From positions 29,969 through 93,968 of the forward strand of contig JAEEHS010000050.1 in NCBI GenBank assembly GCA_016281015.1: a stretch of 64,000 nt of DNA. The letters are read 5' to 3'. This DNA comes from Bacteroidales bacterium (GTDB taxonomy: Bacteria > Bacteroidota > Bacteroidia > Bacteroidales > UBA932). The notes below the pieces were generated by a model. The model worked only from the letters and a program-made list of their open reading frames with translations. It was not told where the DNA came from and ran no database searches. The position numbers and the translations under genes are program-made. Shown one piece after another: positions 45,848-54,299 of the stretch; position 1 is the stretch's first letter, and every line of letters starts with the position of its first letter.

Positions 45848-46943
45848 ATTGCTTGTGGCCATCGCCCTTTCGGCCTTGGCCGTTTCCTGCTCCGACAAGG
45901 CGTCGGTCTCCGGGACCCTGGAAGGAGCCGGGGGAAAACAGCTCATTCTCAAGCGTCTGGATGTCAGCCATTACAAAGTGCTGGATACCCTGACGACCTC
46001 GTCCTCGGGAGCGTGGTCCTACTCCCTGAAAGTGGAGCAAGGACATCCGCAGTTCCTCTATGCGTTCTACGGAGAGCAAAAGGTCGCTTCGCTCCTGGTC
46101 TCTCCCGGAGAGCGGATCAAACTGGTGTCCGATACGCTCGGCCACTACTCGGTCCGGGGATCCGGAGAGTCGGAGCGGCTCCGGCAGGTGGAGGCGGATT
46201 TCGCAGCGTTCCTGGCGGAGATGACCGGGATTGTCGAGACCTCGGACGATGTGGAGCGGGATCTCAGCCGCTCGTACATCGCCTACCGGCGCAGCCGTCT
46301 TTCCTATGTCATGGAAAACAGCCATTCGCTGACCATCGTGCCGGTGCTGTTCCAGCAGGTGAATGAAACGCTTCCGATTTTCAACGAACCCACGGATGCC
46401 ATCCTGTTCCGGAACCTCGCGGACTCGCTCCGCAGCGTGTATCCGGAGTCGGCCTACGTGAAGGCGCTGGACAAAGAGGCGGAGCGGCGCAGTACGCTGC
46501 TGGAGTTGGATCTTCGCCTGCGCTCGGCCGGAGAGGTGGGTTTTATCGACATGGAACTGCCTTCGATGGACGGGAGCAAGAAGAAACTCTCCGAAACGCA
46601 GGGGAAGGTCGTGATGCTGTATTTTTGGGCGGCGACCGATGCGCAGAAGATGTTCAATCTGGATGCGCTGACCCCGCTTTATGAAGAGTTCCATCCGCGC
46701 GGATTTGAGATCTATGCCGTCTCTTTCGATGTGGACAAGACCGACTGGGCGGGTGTGGTCCGCCGTCAGGGTCTTCCCTGGATCAATGTCTGCGACACGC
46801 GTGGGGCGGATTCCCCGCTGCTTGCCACCTATCAGGTGCGTTCGCTCCCGATGGCCTGGTTCATCGTGGACGGGGCATTGGATACCGAAGCCAGCGTCTC
46901 GGACGCCGCTTCCATACGGAAGTATTTGTCCTCAAAACTTTAG
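45834..46943 (+). CDS. Thioredoxin-fold lipoprotein without a CxxC site
   Basis: A 369-residue lipoprotein (lipobox LAVSC, Cys19). The N-terminal 100 residues resemble the DUF4369 beta-domain (SGTLEGAGGKQLILKRLD); a helical middle follows, and residues ~235-369 form an AhpC/TSA-like thioredoxin fold with MLYFWAATDAQKM. The WCxxC of TlpA/ResA relatives is replaced by AATDAQ, so it cannot act as a classical disulfide reductase. It may bind a ligand or partner in the periplasm. It is translationally coupled to the HIT gene. Confidence 0.85.
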   Translation: MKTCRLLVAIALSALAVSCSDKASVSGTLEGAGGKQLILKRLDVSHYKVLDTLTTSSSGAWSYSLKVEQGHPQFLYAFYGEQKVASLLVSPGERIKLVSDTLGHYSVRGSGESERLRQVEADFAAFLAEMTGIVETSDDVERDLSRSYIAYRRSRLSYVMENSHSLTIVPVLFQQVNETLPIFNEPTDAILFRNLADSLRSVYPESAYVKALDKEAERRSTLLELDLRLRSAGEVGFIDMELPSMDGSKKKLSETQGKVVMLYFWAATDAQKMFNLDALTPLYEEFHPRGFEIYAVSFDVDKTDWAGVVRRQGLPWINVCDTRGADSPLLATYQVRSLPMAWFIVDGALDTEASVSDAASIRKYLSSKL

Positions 46944-47626
46944 AACAGTTTTTTCCGGCTGACGGTGGCCACGAAATCTTTCAGGTAAAAGGGTTCGAAG
47001 TACGCAAGGTCTTCGAACCTTTTTTCGTGGAAGGCTGCTTCGGCAAGGGGGGCCATGGCTGCGGCCCGGGGACAACAGGGGACGAAGACCCCTCCGGGAA
47101 GCATCTCCCGGCATTTCTCGGCGCCGTCACCGATTACCAGCACCGGACCTTCGGAGAGGATGTCCGCATAGGAGTCGGGCGTGATGATGACGGAAGCCGT
47201 CTCGGTCAGCTGCTTACCTTCCGGGGAGAAGACGGCGCTGTAGACTTCCAGGCGGCGGGCGTCAATCATCGGGACGATATAGCGGAAGTCCCCGGGATGC
47301 TGCCCTTGGAGGGCGGCCTGGGAGACGAGAATGTCCAGGGTGCCGATGCCGATGAGCGGGATCCCTGCGCCGAAGCAGAGTCCTTTGGCGGTCGAAACGC
47401 CGACGCGGAGACCCGTGTAGGACCCCGGCCCCTTGCTGACGGCTACGGCGTCAAAATCCTTCATCTTGAGACCCTTGTCTTTGAGGAGGCGGTCCACGAA
47501 TACGGCGGTCAGGGCGGCGTGCATGCGCGGCTCGTCGCTTTCAATCTGTCCGGTCACGAGACCGTCTTCGGCGACGGCTGCCGACAGCAGGGAAGTGGAG
47601 GTTTCAATCAGGAGAATACGGGCCAT
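46940..47626 (-). CDS. tsaB: tRNA t6A synthesis protein TsaB
   Basis: Non-catalytic partner of TsaD in N6-threonylcarbamoyladenosine formation on tRNA. The 228 residues begin with the actin-like fold ILLIETSTSLLSAAVAEDG and contain AVSKGPGSYTGLRVGVSTAKGL, the hallmark of TsaB. The 3' end overlaps the convergent lipoprotein gene by 4 nt. Downstream of cvpA on the same strand with a 2-nt gap. Confidence 0.93.
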   Translation of the reverse strand: MARILLIETSTSLLSAAVAEDGLVTGQIESDEPRMHAALTAVFVDRLLKDKGLKMKDFDAVAVSKGPGSYTGLRVGVSTAKGLCFGAGIPLIGIGTLDILVSQAALQGQHPGDFRYIVPMIDARRLEVYSAVFSPEGKQLTETASVIITPDSYADILSEGPVLVIGDGAEKCREMLPGGVFVPCCPRAAAMAPLAEAAFHEKRFEDLAYFEPFYLKDFVATVSRKKLF

Positions 47627-47628
47627 GG

Positions 47629-48126
47629 TCAGGATTGCTTCAGTAGCAGCTGTTTCAGATAAGGGAAGGCGATATAGGCCAGGTCCTTGATCTTTCCGTA
47701 GAGCAGGGAATCGTCCAGGATGGGAGAATGGACCAGGTCGAATTTCAGATTGATGGTATCGAAAAGGACAATCACGACGCCCAGCACGATGAGGGTGGTC
47801 AGGCAGGCCATGAGGGCCCCGAGCAGGCGGTTCAGCCAGCCCAGCATCATCATCTCGATGACTTTGGTCAGCAGTTTGGCCAGAAGGAGCGCCAGGACGC
47901 TGACCCCGATCAGGATCAGGGCGAAGGAGACGACGTTCAGCAGGGTCTCCGACATGTCCAGCCGGGGCATGAGCCAGGTGCAGACCGTCTCCCTGAGGCG
48001 GAAAGCGCAGAAGACGGCCGCGAACATTCCGAGAAACGTAAGCGCCTGCTCCAGGAAGCCCTTGGACAGGCCTTTGATGATGCCGGGAAGGAAGCAGACC
48101 AGGATGATAATATCGAGAATGTTCAT
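47629..48126 (-). CDS. CvpA family membrane protein
   Basis: A 165-residue inner-membrane protein with four hydrophobic segments, starting MNILDIIILVCFLPGIIKGL, which matches the CvpA core (DIIILxxxxxGxxKGLxKG). In Proteobacteria CvpA is linked to colicin V production and envelope stress; its function here is unknown. Operon cvpA-tsaB, divergent from ileS. Confidence 0.88.
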   Translation of the reverse strand: MNILDIIILVCFLPGIIKGLSKGFLEQALTFLGMFAAVFCAFRLRETVCTWLMPRLDMSETLLNVVSFALILIGVSVLALLLAKLLTKVIEMMMLGWLNRLLGALMACLTTLIVLGVVIVLFDTINLKFDLVHSPILDDSLLYGKIKDLAYIAFPYLKQLLLKQS

Positions 48127-48143
48127 AGTTCGATAAAAATGTT

Positions 48144-48151
48144 TATCTTTG
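48144..48151 (+). promoter_or_regulatory. -7 promoter element of ileS
   Basis: TATCTTTG, a consensus match 30 nt before the ileS ATG. The leader ends in an A-rich run (AGGAAAAAAAT) directly before the start, typical of Bacteroidetes translation initiation. Confidence 0.55.
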
Positions 48152-48181
48152 TAAGATAATACGCAAATTTAGGAAAAAAAT

Positions 48182-51100
48182 ATGACATTCAAAGAGTATA
48201 AGGCTTTGGACTTGGTGGCGACCGGCAATGAGATGCTGGACAGGTGGCTGAAGGAGAAGGCGTTCGAGAAATCGCTGGAACTCCGGGAGGGAGCTCCCGA
48301 GTTCGTCTTCTTCGAGGGACCGCCTTCCGCCAATGGCATGCCGGGCATCCACCACGTCATGGCCCGCTCCATCAAGGATGCCATCTGCCGCTACAAGACA
48401 CAGACCGGATACCATGTCGAACGGCGTGCCGGCTGGGATACCCACGGCCTGCCTGTGGAACTGGGGGTTGAAAAGAAACTCGGCATCACCAAGGCGGACA
48501 TCGGGACGAAGATTTCCGTGGCGGATTACAATGCCACCTGCCGCAAGGAGGTGATGAAATATACGAAAGAATGGGTCAATATGACCCGCCGGGTCGGTTA
48601 CTGGGTGGATATGGACCATCCCTACATCACCTACGACAACCGCTATATCGAGACATTGTGGTACCTGTTGAAGAAGCTATACGAAAAGGGCCTCCTGTAC
48701 AAGGGATTTACCATCCAGCCCTATTCCCCGACGGACGGCACCGGCCTGAGTTCGCATGAGCTGAACCAGCCGGGCTGCTACAAGGATGTCACGGACACCA
48801 CGGCGACGGTCCAGTTCGAGGTGATCAAGGACGGACGGTCCCAGCCCCTGTACGGTACGCAGGCCTTCCCGGTCTATTTCCTGGCCTGGACGACGACACC
48901 CTGGACCCTTCCTTCCAACACCGCGCTCTGCGTGGGAGCGGAGATCGAGTATGTGCGGGTCCTGTCGCTGAATCCTTACAGCGGAGAGCCGGGCGTGTAT
49001 GTCGTCGCCAAGGCGCTGGTCGGCGCATGGTTCCATCCGAAGGGGGAGAACGTGCCGCTGGAAAGCTATCAGAAAGGCGACAAGGTCGTTCCTTACAAGG
49101 TGCTGGAGGGCAGCTTCAAGGGGAAAGACCTCGTCGGAATCCGCTATCACCAGCTGATTCCCTGGTTCCGCCCGGACGGCGATGCCTTCCGTGTGATTGC
49201 GGGAGACTATGTGACGACCGAAGACGGTACGGGCATTGTCCATATCGCCCCGACCTTCGGCGCGGACGACAAGCGCGTGGCCGCGGCTGCCGGCATCGCC
49301 GGGATCATGCCCATCGACAAGGACGGCAATCCCCAGGCCCAGGTGGACCGTCAGGGACGTTTCTGCCGTCTGGAAGACCTGGATCCGGCCTATGCCGCCA
49401 CGGTGGACCCCTCCTACAAGGAATTTGCCGGCCGCTATGTCAAGGCCGGCTACAAGCAGTATTTCGAACATGTGGACGAAGAAGGGACCCTCGATATCGA
49501 CCTTTGCGTGATGATGAAGGCCGACGGCCGCGCGTTCAAGGTCCAAAAACATGTCCATAGTTACCCCCATAGCTGGCGGACCGACCTTCCGGTGCTCTAC
49601 TATCCGCTGGACAGCTGGTTCATCAAGGCTTCGGCCGTCAAGGATGAGATGGTGGCCCTGAACAAGGAAATCGTCTGGAAACCCGCTTCCACCGGGACCG
49701 GCCGTTTCGGCCAGTGGCTGGAGAATATCCAGGACTGGAACCTCAGCCGGAGCCGCTACTGGGGCACGCCGCTGCCGATCTGGCGGACCGAGGACGGCCG
49801 GGAAGAAAAGTGCATCGGATCGGTCGCTGAACTCCGTGCGGAGATTGACAAGGCAGTCGAGGCCGGCGTGATGGAGAATAATCCGCTCAAGGGCAAGGAC
49901 TACGACCAGATCGACCTCCACCGCCCTTATGTGGATGAGATCTACCTCGTTTCGCCGAGCGGACGGAAGATGGTGCGCGAGAGCGACCTCATCGACGTCT
50001 GGTTCGATTCCGGTGCCATGCCCTATGCCCAGGAAGGCCTTCAGGGCCTCTCCGGCGGCAAGTTCGGCGCCACGGCAGACTTTATTGCCGAAGGCGTGGA
50101 CCAGACCCGCGGGTGGTTCTACACCCTCCATGCCATCCATACGATGATCAGCGGGACGCCGGCTTTCAAGCGGGTGATTTCGAATGGACTCGTCCTGGAC
50201 CGCAGCGGCAACAAGATGTCCAAGCGGCTCGGCAATGCCGTCGATCCTTTCCAGGCGCTGGACACCTATGGCGCCGATGCACTCCGCTGGTACATGCTGA
50301 CGAATGCCGAGCCCTGGGATAACCTGAAATTCGACGAGAAAGGCGTGGAAGAGGTGCGCCGCAAATTCTTCGGCACCCTGTTCAATACCTATGCGTTCTT
50401 CGCACGCTATGCCAATATCGACGGATTCGATCCCCTCGCCCCGTCCATCCCTTATGCCGACCGGCCGGAAATCGACCGCTGGGTCATTTCCAAACTCAAT
50501 TCGGTAATCCGCGACGTGCGCTCCGCCTATGAGGACTACGATGTCAAGACGGCGGGCCGTATCCTGGAGGACTTCGTCTGTGACGATGTGTCCAACTGGT
50601 ATGTCCGCCTGAACCGCGCCCGCTACTGGGCAGGCGAGATGACCGCAGACAAGGCGGCTGCCTACCAGACCCTCTATGAAGTGTTGGTGGATGTGGCCAT
50701 GCTTGCGGCGCCGATCGCCCCCTTCTTCATGGACCAGCTGTACAGGGACCTGACCGGCAGCGATTCTGTCCATTTCACCCTGATGCCGGCCTCGGACGAG
50801 GAAAGGATCGATTCGGCGGTCGAGGAGTGGATGTCCCTGGCCCAGAAAGCCACCTCCATGGTGCTGGCGCTGCGCAAGAAGTGCAACATTCCGGTCCGTC
50901 AGCCGCTCCAGAAGCTGGTCATCCCTGTGATTTCCGAGAAGGTGCGGGGGCAGCTCGCCGCGGGCCGCGACCTGGTCCTCGGCGAAGTCAACGTAAAGGA
51001 AATGGAATTCATTGCGGATACGACCGGCATCATGGCCCTGAAGGTGAAGCCGAATTTCCGGACCATCGGCAAGGCCTATGGCGCCCGCATGAAGGAGATA

Positions 51101-51577
51101 GCCGCCGCGTTCGGCTCCCTTTCCCAGGAAGTGATTTCCGCCATGAAGGCCGCCGAGACCTCCTCCAGCGCCTATACCCTGGCCCTTCCGGGCGGCGATG
51201 TGGTCCTCAACCCCGGTGACTACCAGATTTCCTCCGAGGATATGCCCGGATGGCTGGTGGCATCCGAGGGATCGCTGACCATTGCCCTGGACATCGAGGT
51301 GACGCCCCAGCTCCGCCGCGAAGGTCTTTCCCGCGAACTCGTGAACCGCATCCAGAACCTGCGTAAGAGCGCCGGTTTCGAGGTGACCGACCGGATTGAC
51401 ACCCTCGTGTTTGCCGACGATCCCTCCCTCGAGGATGCGCTCTCCGCTTATTCCGACTATGTCAAAGCCCAGACCCTGTCCCGTACGCTCCGTCTCGCTC
51501 CCGCCGCCGAGGCTCCTGCCACCGCGGCCGAGGTGGAATGGACAGAAGGCAATATCAAGATAACTGTAAAACGTTAA
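48182..51577 (+). CDS. ileS: Isoleucyl-tRNA synthetase
   Basis: Charges tRNA-Ile. The 1131 residues fit the long, eukaryote-like IleS class: the HIGH region reads PSANGMPGIHHVMARS near residue 52 (HxxHH variety), and the KMSKS loop reads NKMSKRLGN near residue 680. The CP1 editing domain contains TTPWTLPSNTALCV, and an anticodon-binding domain follows. The GIHHV form is shared with the group that tends to be insensitive to mupirocin; that consequence is inferred. It heads an ileS-traR-lspA operon. Confidence 0.96.
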   Translation: MTFKEYKALDLVATGNEMLDRWLKEKAFEKSLELREGAPEFVFFEGPPSANGMPGIHHVMARSIKDAICRYKTQTGYHVERRAGWDTHGLPVELGVEKKLGITKADIGTKISVADYNATCRKEVMKYTKEWVNMTRRVGYWVDMDHPYITYDNRYIETLWYLLKKLYEKGLLYKGFTIQPYSPTDGTGLSSHELNQPGCYKDVTDTTATVQFEVIKDGRSQPLYGTQAFPVYFLAWTTTPWTLPSNTALCVGAEIEYVRVLSLNPYSGEPGVYVVAKALVGAWFHPKGENVPLESYQKGDKVVPYKVLEGSFKGKDLVGIRYHQLIPWFRPDGDAFRVIAGDYVTTEDGTGIVHIAPTFGADDKRVAAAAGIAGIMPIDKDGNPQAQVDRQGRFCRLEDLDPAYAATVDPSYKEFAGRYVKAGYKQYFEHVDEEGTLDIDLCVMMKADGRAFKVQKHVHSYPHSWRTDLPVLYYPLDSWFIKASAVKDEMVALNKEIVWKPASTGTGRFGQWLENIQDWNLSRSRYWGTPLPIWRTEDGREEKCIGSVAELRAEIDKAVEAGVMENNPLKGKDYDQIDLHRPYVDEIYLVSPSGRKMVRESDLIDVWFDSGAMPYAQEGLQGLSGGKFGATADFIAEGVDQTRGWFYTLHAIHTMISGTPAFKRVISNGLVLDRSGNKMSKRLGNAVDPFQALDTYGADALRWYMLTNAEPWDNLKFDEKGVEEVRRKFFGTLFNTYAFFARYANIDGFDPLAPSIPYADRPEIDRWVISKLNSVIRDVRSAYEDYDVKTAGRILEDFVCDDVSNWYVRLNRARYWAGEMTADKAAAYQTLYEVLVDVAMLAAPIAPFFMDQLYRDLTGSDSVHFTLMPASDEERIDSAVEEWMSLAQKATSMVLALRKKCNIPVRQPLQKLVIPVISEKVRGQLAAGRDLVLGEVNVKEMEFIADTTGIMALKVKPNFRTIGKAYGARMKEIAAAFGSLSQEVISAMKAAETSSSAYTLALPGGDVVLNPGDYQISSEDMPGWLVASEGSLTIALDIEVTPQLRREGLSRELVNRIQNLRKSAGFEVTDRIDTLVFADDPSLEDALSAYSDYVKAQTLSRTLRLAPAAEAPATAAEVEWTEGNIKITVKR

Positions 51578-51581
51578 TATC

Positions 51582-51983
51582 ATGGAAGAGAACACCAAAA
51601 CAAGGTATTCCGACGAGGAACTCGAAGAGTTCCGGGTGATCATCAACGAGATGCTGGACAAAGCCCGTGCTGAATATGCGACCCTTCGCAATGTGATGAT
51701 GCACGCCGGCGGCAATGATATCCTGGACACGGCCCCGACCTTCAAGACGGTCGAGGACGACGGTGCGTTCCAGCTGTCCAAGGAGGAAGCCGGCACCCTG
51801 GCCCAGCGCCAGTACAAGTTTATCCAGAACCTGGAGGCCGCCCTGGTCCGGATCGAGAACAAAACCTATGGCATCTGCCGCGTGACCGGCAAGCTGATTC
51901 CGAAGGAGCGCCTGCGCCTGGTCCCGCATGCCACGACGACTGTCGAGGGCAAGGCCATTCTCGAAAAGACCGGCCGCAAGTAG
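51582..51983 (+). CDS. TraR/DksA-family regulator
   Basis: A 133-residue protein with an N-terminal coiled coil (YSDEELEEFRVIINEMLDKA) and a C-terminal TraR/DksA zinc-finger fold, YGICRVTGKLIPKERL. Only one of the four expected zinc cysteines is present, as is common in Bacteroidetes homologues (CRVTGKLI). It probably binds RNA polymerase through the secondary channel. Lies 4 nt after ileS and 1 nt before lspA. Confidence 0.9.
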   Translation: MEENTKTRYSDEELEEFRVIINEMLDKARAEYATLRNVMMHAGGNDILDTAPTFKTVEDDGAFQLSKEEAGTLAQRQYKFIQNLEAALVRIENKTYGICRVTGKLIPKERLRLVPHATTTVEGKAILEKTGRK

Positions 51984-51984
51984 T

Positions 51985-52584
51985 ATGAAGTTCACAAAGG
52001 GAAAGAAGCTGCTCCTTCTGGGGATCCTTCTCGTCGTCATTGACCAGGTCATCAAAGTCCTGGTCAAGACGAACATGACCCTCGGTGAACATTTCTCCGT
52101 CCTGGGAGACTGGTTCCAGATCCTCTTCATCGAGAACAAGGGCATGGCTTTCGGCATGTCCTTCGGCGGCGTGGCCGGAAAGTATGTCCTGACCGTATTC
52201 CGCATCCTTCTTTTTGCGGCGCTCTGCTGGTGGATTTCCAAGCTTATCGCCCGCAAGGAGGCGGTTCCGACCGGGGTGCTCGTCGGCCTGACGCTGATCA
52301 CCGCGGGGGCGTTCGGGAACATCATCGACTGCCTTTTCTATGGACTTGTTTTTACGGAATCCACGCCGCTGACCATCTCTACCTTCGGGCACTACGCTCC
52401 CTTCATGCAGGGGAAGGTGGTGGACATGCTGTATTTCCCGCTGTGGCGGTGGCCGGAGTGGATGCCGCTCGTGGGCGGAGATATTTTCTTCGAGCCTGTG
52501 TTTAATTTTGCAGACAGTTGCGTGACGGTCGGGGCGCTGTACCTGATTCTGTTCCAATGGAAATTCTTTTCCAAGGAATCGTAA
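51985..52584 (+). CDS. lspA: Lipoprotein signal peptidase II
   Basis: Aspartic protease of the inner membrane that cleaves prolipoproteins. The 199 residues have four membrane segments and the catalytic Asp motifs GAFGNIIDCLFYG and FNFADSCVTVG; the N-terminal VVIDQVIKVLVK is also characteristic. It is longer than the ~165-residue enterobacterial form because of an extra periplasmic loop, which is usual in Bacteroidetes. The ATG at 51985 lies just after the traR stop. Confidence 0.94.
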   Translation: MKFTKGKKLLLLGILLVVIDQVIKVLVKTNMTLGEHFSVLGDWFQILFIENKGMAFGMSFGGVAGKYVLTVFRILLFAALCWWISKLIARKEAVPTGVLVGLTLITAGAFGNIIDCLFYGLVFTESTPLTISTFGHYAPFMQGKVVDMLYFPLWRWPEWMPLVGGDIFFEPVFNFADSCVTVGALYLILFQWKFFSKES

Positions 52585-52598
52585 TTTCTGTAATTATT

Positions 52599-52630
52599 TT
52601 TGGTAAATACTGAAAATCTGACTATCTTTG
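52599..52630 (+). promoter_or_regulatory. Promoter of the tRNA pair
   Basis: A textbook Bacteroidetes promoter: TTTG at 52599-52602, 20 nt spacer, TATCTTTG at 52623-52630, then 26 nt to tRNA-Ser. Confidence 0.8.
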
Positions 52631-52656
52631 CAACCCATCTGATCAGCCAGATTAAT

Positions 52657-52741
52657 GGAAGGTTGGCCGAGTGGTCGATGGCGGCAGTCTTGAAAACTGT
52701 TGGGCGGCAACGTCCCGGGGGTTCGAATCCCTCACCTTCCG
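52657..52741 (+). tRNA. tRNA-Ser (anticodon TGA)
   Basis: An 85-nt cloverleaf: acceptor GGAAGGT pairs with ACCTTCC and a G discriminator; the D arm is GGCCGAGTGGTC; the anticodon loop CTTGAAA holds TGA at 52691-52693; a long variable arm is typical of serine tRNA; the T arm is GGGGGTTCGAATCCCTC. CCA is not encoded. Confidence 0.95.
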
Positions 52742-52762
52742 CGGGGCCGTCATCTGACATAC

Positions 52763-52837
52763 AGGGGCGTAGCTCAGCTGGTTCAGAGCGCTTGAGTCAC
52801 ATTCAAGAGGTCATCGGTTCGATCCCGATCGTCCCTA
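52763..52837 (+). tRNA. tRNA-Val (anticodon CAC)
   Basis: A 75-nt cloverleaf: acceptor AGGGGCG pairs with CGTCCCT (one G-U); D arm GCTC; anticodon stem CTTGA/TCAAG with loop GTCACAT, placing CAC at 52798-52800; T arm ATCGG/CCGAT. CCA is encoded at 52838-52840. It reads GUG. Confidence 0.93.
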
Positions 52838-52840
52838 CCA

Positions 52841-52876
52841 AAAGCCAGTCCGCAAAAGGGCTGGCTTTAGTTTTTT
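52841..52876 (+). terminator. Rho-independent terminator of the tRNA operon
   Basis: AAAGCCAG (52841-52848) pairs with CTGGCTTT (52861-52868), then AGTTTTTT. It ends 7 nt before the next coding start, so that gene would need its own promoter within the tRNA region or read-through. Confidence 0.85.
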
Positions 52877-52883
52877 GGAAACG

Positions 52884-54299
52884 ATGGAAATACTTGCTTC
52901 TCTATTTCAACAGTACAGCGGAGCGCTGCCCTCTCAGGTGGAGGAACTGCCCGCGAGTGGTAGCCATCGGCGCTATTACCGTCTTTTCGGAGAAGGGACG
53001 TCACTAATCGGTGTCGTCGGCACTTCCCTGGAGGAAAACCGTGCGTTTATCACCCTTTCCCGGCATTTCCGCAGCAAGGGGCTGCATGTTCCCCTGATTC
53101 TTGCCGAGAGCGAGGACGGCCTGTGCTATCTGCAGGAGGACCTCGGGAATGACATCCTCTTCAACCTGGTGTCGAAGGGCCGGGAGAGCGGTTTGTATTC
53201 CGAGGAGGAAGTCCGGCTGCTCAAGTGTACGATGGCCCAGCTTCCGCGTCTGCAGCTTCTCGGCGGCGAGGGTCTTGACTGGAGCGTCTGTTTCCCGCAG
53301 GAGCGTTTCGATGGCCGTATGATTGATTTCGACCTGAACTACTTCAAGTACTGTTTCCTCAAGGCTACAGGCGTGGAATTCAATGAAATCCGGCTTCAGG
53401 ACGATTTTGAGCGCTTCAAGGCAGACCTGCTGCTGGAGGATGAGGACACCTTCCTCTATCGGGATTTCCAGGCCAGGAACGTCATGATCCGGGACGGGGA
53501 GCCCTGGTTCATCGATTATCAGGGCGGACGGAGGGGGCCGGTCTATTATGACGTGGCGTCGTTTATCTGGCAGGCCCGTTCCCGCTATCCGGAGGCCCTC
53601 AAACAGGAACTCATCCGTACGTATCTGGATGCGCTCCGTCAGTTCCGTCCGGTGGATGAAAAACAGTTCCGGGAGCGTCTCCGCCTGTTCGTCCTTTTCC
53701 GGACGCTGCAGGTACTGGGCGCTTATGGATTCCGCGGTTATTTCGAAAAGAAACCGCATTTCATCTCCAGTGTCCCTTATGCCCTGCAGAACCTGCGGAC
53801 GCTGCTCCAGACCCCGTTCAGCCAGTATCCCTACCTGAACGGGATTCTGGAAGAACTCTCCGTGAAACCGGAACTCAACCTCATGCAGGACGACCACCGG
53901 CTGGAGGTCCAGATCTACAGTTTCGCCTTCAAAAAAGGAATTCCTGCGGACACCAGCGGCAATGGCGGCGGTTATGTTTTCGACTGTCGCAGCGTCAACA
54001 ATCCCGGCAAATACGAGTATTACCGCCAGTTCAACGGAACCGACCCCGAGGTAATCAAATTCCTGGAGGATGACGGCGAAATCATTACCTTCCTGGACAG
54101 TGTCTATGCCCTGGTGGATGCCCATGTCCAGCGCTTTATCGAGCGCAAGTTCACCCATCTCCAGGTAAGTTTCGGCTGTACCGGCGGCCAGCACCGTTCC
54201 GTCTACTGCGCTGAGCATCTGGCCCGGCACCTGATGGACAAGTTCAATATCAAGTTGAAACTGACGCATCGGGAAATGAATATGGAGAAGATGCTATGA
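52884..54299 (+). CDS. Sugar kinase (AmgK/APH-like) fused to a RapZ C-terminal domain
   Basis: A 471-residue fusion. Residues ~1-320 are an aminoglycoside-phosphotransferase-like kinase with the catalytic loop LYRDFQARNVMI (Asp near 197) and metal motif FIDYQGGRRGP, as in the anomeric amino-sugar kinase AmgK. Residues ~335-471 are a RapZ C-terminal domain with FDCRSVNNPG and the phosphate-binding FGCTGGQHRSV; in RapZ this part binds glucosamine 6-phosphate. With the MurU-like gene overlapping by 4 nt, the pair fits MurNAc/GlcNAc salvage (kinase then nucleotidyltransferase), perhaps gated by an amino-sugar phosphate. ATG at 52884 is preferred over a TTG at 52875 inside the terminator tail. Confidence 0.88.
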   Translation: MEILASLFQQYSGALPSQVEELPASGSHRRYYRLFGEGTSLIGVVGTSLEENRAFITLSRHFRSKGLHVPLILAESEDGLCYLQEDLGNDILFNLVSKGRESGLYSEEEVRLLKCTMAQLPRLQLLGGEGLDWSVCFPQERFDGRMIDFDLNYFKYCFLKATGVEFNEIRLQDDFERFKADLLLEDEDTFLYRDFQARNVMIRDGEPWFIDYQGGRRGPVYYDVASFIWQARSRYPEALKQELIRTYLDALRQFRPVDEKQFRERLRLFVLFRTLQVLGAYGFRGYFEKKPHFISSVPYALQNLRTLLQTPFSQYPYLNGILEELSVKPELNLMQDDHRLEVQIYSFAFKKGIPADTSGNGGGYVFDCRSVNNPGKYEYYRQFNGTDPEVIKFLEDDGEIITFLDSVYALVDAHVQRFIERKFTHLQVSFGCTGGQHRSVYCAEHLARHLMDKFNIKLKLTHREMNMEKML

